A stretch of DNA of 64,000 nt from Eudorina sp. 2006-703-Eu-15 (GCA_003117195.1 BDSI01000085.1:427465-491464), one strand, 5' to 3'; shown: positions 32,190-43,973, counted from the first letter of the stretch. Notes: a model not told the origin generated them from the sequence alone. Translations and numbers: made by a program.

Positions 32190-32641
32190 AAAACACAGCC
32201 ACACAATCCAGACAACCACAGGAACAGGACTTGAGAGAGGAAGTTGGCGACCGTTAGGCACTCTCATAAACGTGAAAATCAGTTGCAATTTCAATCAAAA
32301 GAACAAAACGTCCTCTATTTCCATATGTCATCGTCACATGCCAGGTCGCGCTACCAAAGTCAAATGCCTATGCGTCCTGCCGCCATTCACCGTGCATACT
32401 TTACGCCCCATCCACTCTTGCATCGTACAGTAATACGAGAAAGCTTCAAACCACAGCCAAACAATCCACAGAACCGCAGGAACAGGACTTCAGAGAGGAA
32501 GTTGGCGACCGTTAGGCACTCTCAAAAAGGTCAAAATCAGTTGCAAATTCAATCAAAAGAACAAAACGTCCTCTATTTTGGCATGTCACCATCGCTACCC
32601 AACTCGCGCTGCCGACGTCAAATGTCTATGCGTCGTGCCGT
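32190..32641. repeat. Tandem segmental duplication, about 193-bp copies 258 bp apart
   Basis: Copy A (32190-32384) and copy B (32449-32641) share GGAACAGGACTT, AGAGAGGAAGTTGGCGACCG, TTAGGCACTCTCA, AAAATCAGTTGCAA and AAAGAACAAAACGTCCTC with a few substitutions. Confidence 0.85.
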
Positions 32642-32683
32642 ACAAGTCGGTCTTTGTATCTAACACTCGCTTTCTAACGAACG

Positions 32684-34630
32684 CTGCAGGCCCACGTCCG
32701 TGACCGGCACGCTGTCGCAGCCGTGCGGTGTGTGCAGGGGGCTTGCGGCCTCCTGCCCGCGGACCCGCCTTGGTGCTGCAGCTTCTCAGGCGGTGCCACC
32801 CTGCAGCGCACCCCCTGTGCCTCCTCGCGCCCTACGACGGCCGGGTTCTGGGGCAGTCCCCGCCTGCCGACTGCGCCGCCTTCAGCCGCCTCCTCGGTGC
32901 CCTCTCGGTGCTGGGCCGGCCGCTCCTCCTGGACCCGGACCCCTTGGCCGGGCCTTGGTGTGTCGCTGCCCCGCTGTGGGGCAACCCCGCCCTCGTGGCG
33001 GTGGACGGGCGCTGCCTGGAGGCCCACTTCCCCGTCCTGTTTGCGCTGCGGGGCCTCTCCACCCTCGGGGTGGCCCTCCGCTGCTGGGACGCCCTCGCCG
33101 CCGTCCGCGCCACCCTCGCCGCCGCGCGGCAGGGGGGGGCGGACGCGTCCCCTCGTGTGGCGCGGGGCTGCACGCTGCAGGTTCGCTAGCACGTTCTCCG
33201 CGGCGTCCTCGGCTACGGGGAGCTAGGCGCGGCCCTGAACACGTCGGGCGTGCGTGTCTCCGACGACCTTACCGCCCTCCTCCTTCACGTCCCGACCAGC
33301 TGGGTGGCGGCGGCCCGGGCCGTCCTGCGCGGGGCGGCCGCCGCCCCGCCGGCAGCGGAGGCCTGGCGTGCGCTGCTCGGGGGCCTGGCCTGGCCGGCGC
33401 CAGGCGGGACCCCGGTGCGGCTGCTCGGCCTCACCGTCAAGGCGGCTACCACGCTTCAGCTCGGGCCTCCCCTGCAGGAGCTCGCGGACCGTCACGGCGC
33501 ATTCGTGGCGGACGCCTATGGGCCGGCGCCCGTGCCCCGGGCCGCCCTGGCCACCTTCCGGGCCGCTCTCCGGCGGCTGTGGACGCTCCGCTGGGAGAAC
33601 CATCATAAGGAGCCGCTTTGGCGGCTTGCGATGTTCGGGATCGCCGGGTTCCCCGTGGTGGAATCCCATTCCGCCAGGACACGCCCCTCTGGATTCCGGG
33701 CGGCCTCAAAGTGCCCCTGTGGCGCGGCTGTCTCGGGACCGGGGGTGTGCTGGGTGCGGCGGCACTTGTTCTGGGAGTGTTTCGTTGCGCGCTCGCTACG
33801 GGAAGAGATGGGAGCAGCGCTGGGGGCGGCGGACGGGGCCCTCGACTCCGCCTTTCAGCGCCACCACCTGTGGTTGGTCGTTCATCCGCCGGGTGTGCAC
33901 CCCGCCGTCTGGGATGTCGTGGCCCTCGCGGCCCTGGCCGCCATTGAGCGCGGCCGCCAGCGCCTGTACCATTTGTGGGACACGCGTCATGCTCTGCCTC
34001 GCGCGCGCCTCGTGGCTGTCGCCACTGAGGTCGCTGCGGACTTCTGGTCCCGCCTCGCCTCGTTCGCGTCGCTTGGCGTCGCCCCGCGCGGCTGGCCCTC
34101 CGTCCCGTCGGACCACCCGTTCCTGTGCTGTGTGTCAAACCGCGTGGTGTTGAACGGGCCGCCGGACGTCGCCTCGCCGCCCGCGTCCCCGCGGCAGTGA
34201 CTGGAGGGCGCCCTGCCGCAGCCCCTGCTGTGTGCGCTCGTGCGTAGCGCCCATCCCGCGGTGGGCCAGCCGGCGGCTGGCTGCCCCCGGGACGGCTGTT
34301 TACTATGAACCCCTGGTGCTTTGGTGTGGCTTCCGGCCTTGCGTGCCGTCTCGCCGCCGTGTTGTTTTCGTTCGTTGTGGCCGGCGGTGCTCCGGGGCGT
34401 GGCGGTTTGCCCCGTGCGTGGGTGCTGGGATGGTGGCCCCCGGTGTATCGGCGCTTGGTTTCCTCGGCCTTGGGGCCGCCTTTATATTGAAGGCTGCGTT
34501 TTTGGTGGTCGCTGGTGCTGTTTTCTTTGGCATGGCTCCGTGCTTTGTGCACGGCGTGCCCCTGGGGTAGGATGCGTAGTCCGTCTACGGCTGTACGCCG
34601 AGCGATTGCCTTGATTGGTGGTCCCCCTTG
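32684..34630 (+). pseudogene. 5'-truncated non-LTR (LINE) retrotransposon, ORF2 C-terminal part with in-frame stop
   Basis: One frame is open from 32704 to 34200 apart from a TAG at 33187-33189. Before it comes WCVAAPLWGNPAL, and after it VLRGVLGYGELG, RLWTLRWENHHKEPLWRLA and a zinc-knuckle-like CPCG...HLFWEC (about residues 155-180 of the 33250-34200 part). A GNPxL patch followed by a C-x-C...H-x-FW-x-C knuckle is typical of the region behind the reverse transcriptase of L1-type LINEs. The RT itself is absent, as in 5' truncation. A GC/T-rich 3' UTR runs to about 34630. The copy is flanked by near-identical 23-bp sequences (32661-32683 and 34631-34653). Confidence 0.7.
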
Positions 34631-34653
34631 TAACACTCGCTTCCTAACGAACC

Positions 34654-35052
34654 TTGAGGCCCCGCTTGTGTTTGTCTGTGTGTTCGGTTGCGGTCCGGCT
34701 TGCGCATGGCGCTTGTCCCTGTCGGGCTGGCCGCCAAGTGGGAAGGGCAGAGGGCTTCGTGCTTCTGCTAGCTGTGCTTTGGGTTCGGTGGGTCGGTCAG
34801 TGTCTTAGTTGGTCGTTGCGTGGTGCCCGCTCTTTGGCTCGGCCCTCGCCGGTTGCCGGTTGGCTCTCTCGCGTCTCGGTGTCCTCGCCCAGACTGCTCT
34901 CCGGTGTTGGTTTGGCAATGCCGCGTGTCGCTCCGGGAGCTTGTTGTCGCTACCCTCCAGGGCTGGGTTGGCAGTTCCTGCATGTCGTTTTCTGCGGTCT
35001 TTCCGGGTCAGGCCCGCTATTCTTTGGCACGGCTCCCTGCTTCGTGCACGGC
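34654..35052 (+). mobile_element. Second LINE 3'-end fragment
   Basis: The block ends with a 32-base sequence (35021-35052, TCTTTGGCACGGCTCCCTGC then TTCGTGCACGGC) that matches 29 of 32 bases in the 3' UTR of the upstream copy (34524-34555). It is therefore a second, shorter copy or a relative, arranged head to tail. Confidence 0.5.
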
Positions 35053-36274
35053 AAACTCGAACCCAAACTCCAGAGCTCAACGACCCCCTCCCCCCCCCCG
35101 CGACGCGACGCGACCCCCACGTCGGCACCAGCGGTGTGCCCAACCCCAAACGGCTCCACCCACATCACAGTTTACACACGCTGTGTTCCGTTTGTGGAAT
35201 GTTGTACTGTGTCGTTCGCACACCCACCCACCCACCCACCCACCCACCCACCCCGGCAAGACATCGACACATCCGTGCGGGTATCGCACTCGCACACCCA
35301 GGACTCCGAGTGCGAAACCCGACGGACGGACTCCCCGACGGACAGACCCCTGCCGACAACCGCCGCCGCCGCCGCCGCCGCCGCTACCTGTGCACCGGAT
35401 ACCCACCCACCCAACACCGCTGGGTCTGCCCATCGTTCTACCCCACCCAACACCACTGGAGAGAGACACCCGAGCGCCATCCTGCGATCGCACCCCACCG
35501 CACCGCAGTGCACCGCACCCGAAAAGCAACCCACGTCACACCACCGCACCCGAAAAGCAACCCACGTCACACCACACGACCGCATTCGGTTTGCACCCCA
35601 CATGAATCGCACCCACCCTCGCCCCCACTTGGGCGGGGATACGGGCCATCCAGACAAGCACCCCCTGCAACCCAGTTCGTTGTCTCGCAATAAGCTGTGC
35701 TTGCTTGCTCTCCCACCGCGGCCGCGTCCCGACCCTCGCGCCGCGATGGGGTCCCACCCACACCGCACAGTATGGTCCGCACTGCACTGCACTGCGTTGC
35801 ATGGCCCCCACCGCCGCCGCCGCCGCGACGAGTACAGGGCCCACCCCACCCAGTATCCATCGGTTCCCAGTTCGAATCTCACCCGGGCAATGCGACAGGA
35901 AAGGTATACATGGAGGTGGGCTGACTTAACTTCGAAGTCGGTAGGCAACAACCAAAACAGGTAGGTGGGCAGAGAAGGTCGATAAGCTGAAGGTCGGTAG
36001 GAGGCAGCGATCGGGGGCCCCCGCGGGCGATGCGATGCAACGGAGCGCGCGAGGGCGAGTGAGTGCCCAGTCCCGCCGCACCCCCCCTCGCCCCGCCCCT
36101 CACAGCCCACACCTCGCCCTGCCCTCCCAACCCCACCCCGTCCTGCCCTCCCTAGTCGCCAACAGCGGTTTTTGGAGCCCTCCTCGGGGTGCCCTTCTGT
36201 GAAGTGGTCGTGTGACCTCAGCGCCTCAGGTATGTGCCCTATGGGTTTCATTCTCCCCCACAGCGCCGTCATCA
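35053..36274. other. Intergenic region with an exact 31-bp tandem duplication
   Basis: CCGCACCCGAAAAGCAACCC plus ACGTCACACCA occurs twice without change at 35513-35543 and 35544-35574. CCCA tetramers are at 35221-35255. The rest is C-rich DNA, including the 3' flank of the YLPM1-like gene; no gene is seen. Confidence 0.6.
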
Positions 36275-36956
36275 TCACTCCCCATCTTCATCGTCCTCCT
36301 CTGCGGGCGCCGCAAACAGCCCCAGCGGCGCGGGGTCCGGCGCGCCGCCGCCGCCCTTGCCGCCGCCGCCCCCGCCGGGCCCCCGCCCCGCGGTCGACGC
36401 CGTCATCCTGCCCAGAAGCAGCCGCCGAAACAGGTCGTGCTCCGACTCGTGCTCCGCCTTGGCCTGCGCGTGGGTGCGGGGTGCGTTGGGTGTCGGACAT
36501 CGGCCGACATATTCCATTGGTGCGCTCACTGACATATTATTTGAAGTGCGCTGACTGGCCGGGCAGGGGCTAGGTCCCGGTGGGGGGGGTTGGGGGGGGG
36601 GCCGAAAGCGAGCCACCGGCCCCGAACGACCCCGGTCGCACCCAGCACGAGTGGGGGACGGCGGATGAGGTGGGCGGCGCCAAGACGCTTCCATCCGCGT
36701 CCGATCGTCCCTCAAAGCTCGCCCCGGTACCAACCGCGCCCTGATAATGCCCCAGCTACACACCAGGCGGGTTTCTCACTAAACAAATCGGTCACGCCCA
36801 CCCAACCCCCGCCCATCACCCACCCCCCATCCCCCCACCCATCACCCACCCAACCCCTCACCCACCTGCTCCCGGAAGCTGTGCGCGTGGTGTCCACCTA
36901 GCCGCCCCTGCCCACCGACCGCCGCGCCCGCGCATCCACCACCACCGCCCGGGGCT

Positions 36957-36991
<35 letters not shown>

Positions 36992-38731
36992 TGCGCCCCC
37001 GCTGGGCCCCGCAACGCCATCTCCGCGGCCGCGGCGCTGGTAGCCGTACGGCAGGTCCTCCAGCTCGGGTGGCGGACCCAGACCCTCCAGGTAGACCACC
37101 GCGACCAACTGCGCCTGGGGGGCGGGCGAGGGTTAGGGGAGCATAGGAAATTGGTAGACATAGGGTTAGGGGAGGGGTTTGCGAGGGACCTGCGCGAATC
37201 ATAGATCGGTGACGTCCGCTGCCAGCCAGCTAGCCAGACATCGATCGATCCGGGGTTGGTCAGATGGGACGGGGTGCGTCCCATTCCACGGGAACCTTGA
37301 GGGGTGTTTCCCTCCGCCCAGCAGGCACCTGCCCCGACAGATGCGCTCAGCTACCACCTGCCAACTACCAACTACCAACTACCCGGTCGCACACCCCGTC
37401 CGGCCCCATGCGCCCCTACATCCCCCGCACCCCTTCGGCCTTGCCGGCCCCGGTGATGTCTCGCACCATGGCCCGCCACCCGCCGCCCGCCACCCAGCCC
37501 CGCCGCCCGCCACCTACCGAGCCGGCCACCACCGCCGTCGTGCCCCAGCCCTGCTCCGAAGCCCCCGCGGTCCCGCCCTCCCGGGGCGACGGCGCCGGCC
37601 CCGCCGCGTCACGCCCCAGGTCCGGCCACCAGACCCTCCGCTTCGCCGCCGCCGCCGCTGTGCCACCGCCGCCGCCATCATCACCAGTTGACGTCGTCGC
37701 ACCGTTCGCGACAGTGGCAGCAGCAGCCGTCCCTGCTGCTGCTGCCGTGACGGTGGAGGGGCGCCGCAGGGCCGGGCGCAGAGGCCGCAACGACCGCTGG
37801 GTGCCGAGCGCCGCGCCGCCGCCGTCGCCGCCGGGCGCGGCGCCGTTCGGCGCCGCCGCCAGCGCGTCGTTGAGACCCGACAGGATGCCCTTGTCGTCAA
37901 TGTCGGCGACGGCCCTCGCCTTCGCCTTGTCGCGTTTCCGCTGCCTGCTGCGTCGGCGTCGGTCGCCGGCGACGTCGTCGTCACCGTCCTCGTCGGCGTC
38001 GCCGTCGTGCCAGCGGCTCGTCGGACGCCGCCCTGCCGTACCGGCATCGTCGCCGCTGCCGTCACGGCCGCCGCCGTCACGGCCACCGCTGTCCTCATCC
38101 TCGCTGTCCTCCATGTCCATCTCCACCTCCTGGATCTCGCCCCCGGATCCGGATCTGGATCTGGATCTGCCGCCGGAGCCGCCCGTCTCCTCCCCCACCA
38201 CAGGCCCGCCAAACAGCGAGACGGCGCTGACCTGCGGGCGTGTGCGCGTACGGATCAGAACAAATGCATGTATGACAAGGAATGACAGGACTGCACGGAG
38301 AGGGGAGGCTGGGAGCGTCCTTGCAACCAGCTGCGCGGCTTTCTCAGGACCTGTCACGGCAGCAGCTGCAGCGCGGGAGCAGGTCGGGAAGTGCGCGAGG
38401 CGAGGTCCCCCATCGCGGTGGCTGTGCTGCCTGCCCCTTCCCGCCCGACCCGACCCGCGCGGATGACCCTTGAGCCACTCCTTCCGAAACCCCTCGCATG
38501 TCACGCACTCCTGTCCTACCTAAGAACACACCGTTTCTGAGTTCGAAATCATCATCACTTTCACCCCGCGCCCGCGGCCCCCCCCGCACGCCCCCCACCA
38601 CACCACACCCGGGCTGGGTGGGTCTGGCCGTCTGCTCTTGTCATTCCATCCCCCCTCCACCCCGCCCCGTCCCTCCACCCCGCCCCGTCCCTCCACCCCG
38701 CCCCGTCCCCTCCACCCCGCCCCGTCCCTCC

Positions 38732-38778
<47 letters not shown>

Positions 38779-38791
38779 CCCCGTCCCCTCC

Positions 38792-38836
<45 letters not shown>

Positions 38837-41584
38837 CCCCCCCCCCCCCCCCCCCCCCCCCCCNNNNNNNNNNNNNNNNNNNNNNNNNNNNNNNNNNNNN
38901 NNNNNNNNNNNNNNNNNNNNNNNNNNNNNNNNNNNNNNNNNNNNNNNNNNNNNNNNNNNNNNNNNNNNNNNNNNNNNNNNNNNNNNNNNNNNNNNNNNNN
39001 NNNNNNNNNNNNNNNNNNNNNNNNNNNNNNNNNNNNNNNNNNNNNNNNNNNNNNNNNNNNNNNNNNNNNNNNNNNNNNNNNNNNNNNNNNNNNNNNNNNN
39101 NNNNNNNNNNNNNNNNNNNNNNNNNNNNNNNNNNNNNNNNNNNNNNNNNNNNNNNNNNNNNNNNNNNNNNNNNNNNNNNNNNNNNNNNNNNTCAGGTGGT
39201 CGGGTGGGGGTTAAATGGACAAAAGAAATAAACCCGAAGAACGAACCCGGGCACACCCAGTATAACTCAATATACTTACGTGGGGGGCGTGGCTGGGTAG
39301 GTGGTCGGGTGGGTCCCCCTAGTTGGAGCGGTGATCCCTTCAACCAGCCCGTCAGTCAGTCGGACATCCCCACCATCAACGATCCAGTGCGCCGGTCATC
39401 AAGGCCTGGGCCTGACGCTTCACGACCTCCCTTTGTTAATCATGACCGCGAATCATGACCGCGAATAGAGAGCACCAAACCGATAGAGAGCACCAAACCG
39501 ATCACCACCACCGACGTCGGGGTGGACGACGACTGCGGACTTCGGACCACTCCCTTCACTTACCCCACCGCCTCCCCCCATCACCGACCCCAACCACCAT
39601 CACCCATCCCTGGTCTTTCTGCGCACGACGCCAAGCAGCACCGCAGGAGTGCGTCGAGCGCGGGAACATAGCACGCGCACAGGACTGCTGCGGGGGAACG
39701 CTACCCAGCGCCGCCACACACACCCCCCCACACACACACCTTCCATCTCCGGCTCATACACGTACTTGAGCTCCGTCACCTTGCGCCGCTTCTTCCGGCC
39801 GCCCTCCTCCTCCACCACCTCCTCCTCCACCTCCTGCAGCCCCGCGCCGCACCGTCATCGCAGGTATCACCGTCCGCAAAGCGGCACCGACCAGGGGGGC
39901 GGGCGGGGGTTGGAGAGGACGGATGCAGTGCAGCGCCACGTCATGCGGGACGGGTGGGTCAGCACGAGAGGCAACCATGTGGGTGGGTGGGTGGCTGGGC
40001 GGGTGCGCCAGGGACGGTCCGACCCCTGTCCCTTATCGTTGGCAAGGGTTTTTGTCACCGCGCTGCGCGTGCCTGGGCTCTTCTCATTTCAACCCCCTGC
40101 CCCTGTCCCCGCCCCTGCCCCCGCCCCACCTACCCCACCCACCTGCATATAGTAGTCGTCGATGCTGTGCAGCCTCGGCGCCTCCGCGCCCGCCTCCAGC
40201 TCTGCCTCCCGGATTTTCTTCGCCAGGGTGCTCTTGCCGCTGCCGGGCAGGCCCCGCAGCACCAGCAGCAACTTCCGCGGCCGGGTGGCTCGGTGCGGGG
40301 GCCGGATCAGCCGAGTGATGTCGATCACCACGGGCGCCGGCGCGGCGGACGGCGCCGCCGCCGCCATACCCGTGCCCGCTCCCGCCGCCGCCGCTGCTGC
40401 CGCCGCCGAAGATGACGTGGGCGGCGGCGGTGCCCCCACTTGCTGGAGGCCCGCGGCCGCTGTCCCGGTCGGCCAGGAGGACGTCGGCATCCCTGGACCA
40501 GAGGCCTGCTGGTGAGGATGCTGCTGGTGAGGATGCGGGTGCTGGTGCGGGTGCGCCTGGCTGCCGGGCGGAGCTGGCGGCAGCTGGGTGAACCCGGGGG
40601 TTTGCAGCGACTGCGGCTGCAGCTGCGCCAAGGGCGCCCCGGGAGGCATCGTCTGAGGCGGCTGCGGCTGGTAAGGCGGGTAGGGACTGGAGTTCGTGTA
40701 ACCCAGATGGTGGTGGTACGGCGGCGGTTGAACGTGTGACTGGTGCAGGTGGGGGCCCCATGGCCCGCCGTTGGGGGCCTGGCCGGCGCCGGCGCCACTT
40801 GGCGGCGGCTGCGGGGGGGCGTACTGACCGGGCGGGGCGCCCCAGGCGTGCTCACCGGCGGCGGTGAAACCGCCGGGCGCGGTGGGTTGTGGAGGCAGAT
40901 GATTTGGCATCTGGGTCGCGGTTAGGGGTGGTGGTGGCGGCTGTGGAGGCAGCGGGGGTGCTAGGGGGCCGTCTGGCGGCAGAGGCGGGGGCGGCTCCGC
41001 GGGCGTCGGGGCAGGGGGGCGGTGCGCCGTCCGGGAGCGGCGGCGGCTGCTCCGGCTGCGGCACGGCAGTATAGTACTGGTAATTATACTGCTGTTGCTG
41101 CTGCTGTTGCATGTTGGCGTTGTGTTGATGCTGCTGGTAGGCCATGGCAGGGTCGTGGGGCTGCCAGCCTGTTTGGGCCGGGAACCCGCCGTAGTGCGCG
41201 TACGGGTCATGGTGTCCCGGATAGCCATTCGCCTGAGGATAGCTGCGGGGGTGACGCGAGGGGCGGCGGGCAACGAAGGGAAAACGTTAGGCCAGGCGAG
41301 ATGCAGCCGCTGACGCGCAGAACACATTTCAGGAGGAGGGATCTATGTTTGATAATAATAACAGATATTAGTTGAGCTAGTTTAACCGTATGCCATGCTC
41401 TCATAGCGCAAACATAATTTGGGGACAAGCTCTTCCGCACGCGACTACACCCAAACCGCCATCGCACGTTTACGTGTTATCCTACATACCTGTTGTGAAC
41501 AGTTGGCGCACTATAGTTACCTTGCAGGTTACCAAGCCAGCCAGCCGCGTTGCCTTGATGCTGACCGTTGAACGCGTTGAACAT
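36275..41584 (-). CDS. YLPM1/ZAP3-like P-loop protein, interrupted by an assembly gap
   Basis: Exons in order: 41584-41490, 41242-40143, 39833-39740, [missing], 38231-37518, 37114-36866, 36463-36275. The start MFNAF at 41584 is likely; an upstream in-frame Met at 41725 is possible. The N-terminus is Gln/Pro/Tyr-rich (HHDPYAHYGGFPAQTGW, poly-Q). Exon 2 ends in a P-loop, VLRGLPGSGKSTLAKKIREAE (about residue 362), and HSIDDYYMQ. Exon 3 reads KKRRKVTELKYVYEPEMEG, like the YEYEPEMEE stretch of animal YLPM1. Later exons give KRRVWWPDL, resembling its KRVRWADL tail, then LEDLPYGYQRRG, and REQAKAEHESEHDLFRRLLLG. YLPM1 is a nuclear PP1-associated protein; that role is inferred here. Exon 2 has one extra base in a C6 run near 41014-41019. 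The kinase-like core after EPEMEG is expected but absent, probably inside the N gap. Confidence 0.75.
38488..38523. repeat. Dispersed intronic repeat, short tail copy
   Basis: CCCCTCGCATGTCACGCACT followed by CCTGTCC matches the tail of the repeats at 19658-19805, 51751-51899 and 55848-56029. It lies in an intron of the YLPM1-like gene. Confidence 0.55.
38713..38863. repeat. Poly-C tracts bordering the assembly gap
   Basis: CCACCCCGCCCCGTCCCT units grade into long C runs that end exactly where the N block starts. The assembly probably failed in this homopolymer. Confidence 0.9.
38864..39191. other. Assembly gap (328 N)
   Basis: 328 undetermined bases inside the intron region 38232-39739 of the YLPM1-like gene. 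True length is unknown. At least one conserved exon of the gene is probably missing here. Confidence 1.
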
Positions 41585-42454
41585 TATGCATGTGGAGCTA
41601 TTAGCAAGCTCCTCACAGGCCTCAAAACTTTGCACAATTTCAGCTACTTTAGCTAAGACGCCTGAACCGGCCGCGCTTCGGTCCCGTCCAAGAACTTCCC
41701 CGCAGCACGCATCCGCACAATGCAAGATACCATGCAGCCACCCAATCTGTTGTCAGCGCTTCAGCGCTGCAATGCTCAGTGCAACCAAGGGCATCTACGT
41801 CAAGGCTCAATTACTCCGGAACCGCTTTGGATACATCAAGGTATCAGCAAACCTCGTACGTCTGTTAAACGACAACATCGCATCGCCAGTAGATTAGGGG
41901 CAGCTCGTACCGGAAAAAAAATATGCCGTACCGTTGAGAGGGAGGGTTTGCGCGTTTGCCGTCTTCATACATTCGAACGGCAACCGCCGTGCGCCATCTG
42001 CGCACGGCTGCTCTGCAATTATGTTTTTGCCCTCGGTCTTGCATGCTGCCTCTCCCTGCGCGGCGTGGAGAAGGGGAGGGCCCCTGCTCCTGCGGGACAC
42101 TGCCGGAATCGGGCGGACGCGCACCTTCAGTGCCTTAGGAGCCGACCTGCGCCGCATACGCACGGTTACGTCTGCGGAATCCCCCTCGCCCCATCTTGCG
42201 TGCGCCAAGAGCCGTCAAGATTCCCCATCAGACGCCGCTAGGGTGTGCAGAACGATGTGCACGACGGTGTGTTTAGGCAGGTTCGGGGCATCACGGCTGA
42301 TCTCGCAGAGTCTTGCAACGTTGCAAGCCCAGCCGGTTCCGGATCAGGGAAACGGTTTCGGACCGATTCCCCCCAGAGACGCAACCAGACCTTCCCAGAT
42401 CACACCAACTCACCATGAGCTGCTAAGAAGCTAAGTCCACGGTGCTGCACTCGG

Positions 42455-43418
42455 GTGCCTGGCAGCGAGGGTCGCGGGGGTCGGGTGCCTGGCAGAGAGG
42501 GTCGCGGAGGTCGGGTGCCTGGCAGAGAGGGTCGCGGGGGTCGGGTGCCTGGCAGCGAGGGTCGCGGGGGTCGGGTGCCTGGCAGAGAGGGTCGCGGGGG
42601 TCGGGTGCCTTCGGGTGCCTGGCAGAGAGGGTCGCGGGGGTCGGGTGCCTGGCAGCGAGGGTCGCGGGGGTCGGGTGCCTTCGGGTGCCTGGCAGAGAGG
42701 GTCGCGGGGGTCGGGTGCCTGGCAGAGAGGGTCGCGGGGGTCGGGTGCCTGGCAGAGAGGGTCGCGGGGTCGGGTGCCTTCGGTGCCTGGCAGCGAGGGT
42801 CGCGGGGGTCGGGTGCCTGGCAGAGAGGGTCGCGGGGTCGGGTGCCTGGCAGCGAGGGTCGCGGGGTCGGGTGCCTGGCAGAGAGGGTCGCGGGGGTCGG
42901 GTGCCTTCGGGTGCCTGGCAGAGAGGGTCGCGGGGGTCGGGTGCCTGGCAGAGAGGGTCGCGGGGTCGGGTGCCTGGCAGGAGGGTCGCGGGGTCGGGTG
43001 CCTGGCAGAGAGGGTCGCGGGGGTCGGGTGCCTTCGGGTGCCTGGCAGAGAGGGTCGCGGGGGTCGGGTGCCTGGCAGAGAGGGTCGCGGGGGTCGGGTG
43101 CCTGGCAGAGAGGGTCGCGGGGGTCGGGTGCCTTCGGGTGCCTGGCAGCGGGGTCGCGGGTCGGGTGCCTGGCAGCGAGGGTCGCGGGGGTCGGGTGCCT
43201 GGCAGCGAGGGTCGCGGGGGGGGGGGGGGGTCGGGGGTGGCCTGGCAGCGAGGGTCGCGGGGGTCGGGTGCCTGGCAGCGAGGGTCGCGGGGGTCGGGTG
43301 CCTTCGGGTGCCTGGCAGCGAGGGTCGCGGGGGTCGGGTGCAGGGTCGCGGGGGTCGGGTGCCTTCGGGTGCCTGGCAGAGAGGGTCGCGGGGGTCGCGT
43401 GCCTGGCAGAGAGGGTCG
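42455..43418. repeat. 30-bp minisatellite, about 32 copies
   Basis: Unit GGTGCCTGGCAGAGAGGG plus TCGCGGGGGTCG, alternating GAGAG/GCGAG, with occasional GGTGCCTTC insertions. The unit is a multiple of three, so long open frames in several phases are artefacts. Confidence 0.95.
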
Positions 43419-43774
43419 GGTTAGGGACCGTGTCGGGATCGGTCAAGTTGATTGGGTTTGTGGGGTCGGTGGGCCTTTGTCGGATCGGTCGGTTCAATCC
43501 ACACAAGCCTAAATTTATAGTTCATTTGACGGGCCCGTCCTGATGGACCGGACGGCGCTGTACGGCGGATGCCGTACCGAGAGATGGCGTTGGGGTGAGT
43601 AGGTTCGTTGGGGCGGGGCCTCTACACGGCGAAAGGCAAAGGTGACACACTCGCGTGGACGTTGCCGACCACGGGGGTTAGCCGCCCACACGTTCTTGCC
43701 GTACGTGCCGTACTTACCGTCTAGCAAGTCTCATGTCCACTGTCAAGAACAGCAGGGCGGCCCTGAAACGAACA

Positions 43775-43779
43775 TTACA
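43775..43779 (-). terminator. Candidate TGTAA poly(A) signal of the RING/TRAF gene
   Basis: TGTAA on the minus strand about 195 bases after the stop at 43974, a normal distance for a Chlamydomonadales 3' UTR. Confidence 0.5.
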
Positions 43780-43973
43780 GGATCATCAACTACAAACACG
43801 CACCATGCCGTACCATGCCGTACCATGCCGTACCACCGTTCCCGCCGACCGGAACCGCAACAACGATTATTTTCCAGCAACTGCCATCGACTACCCCCAG
43901 CACTTACCGGCCCACATTCCCCGCGTACTAACTGATCTGCCGGCCCTCTGTACGGCAGACGCCATACCTACTC

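Larger units (their letters stand above)
30913..32660. other. Intergenic, AT-richer region upstream of BTB gene
   Basis: This holds the BTB promoter on its left side, a candidate fold-back element (31511-32101) and a tandem duplication (32190-32641). I see no protein-coding exon. Confidence 0.5.
41585..43973. other. Intergenic region containing a 30-bp minisatellite
   Basis: Left part (41585-42440) is the upstream region of the YLPM1-like gene and shows no exon. A minisatellite fills 42455-43418. The right part (43430-43973) is the 3' flank of the RING/TRAF gene, with a candidate TGTAA signal. Confidence 0.6.

Noticed and set aside
35850..35890. tRNA-like T-arm (CAGTTCGAATCTC)
   Set aside because: No pairing T-stem, anticodon arm or acceptor stem could be built around it.
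34654..35964. 436-codon + strand frame
   Set aside because: It combines LINE 3' UTR with downstream C-rich repeats; no domain and no exon structure.
42400..43543. Three 350-codon Gly-Arg-rich open frames
   Set aside because: They run through the 30-bp minisatellite in several phases.
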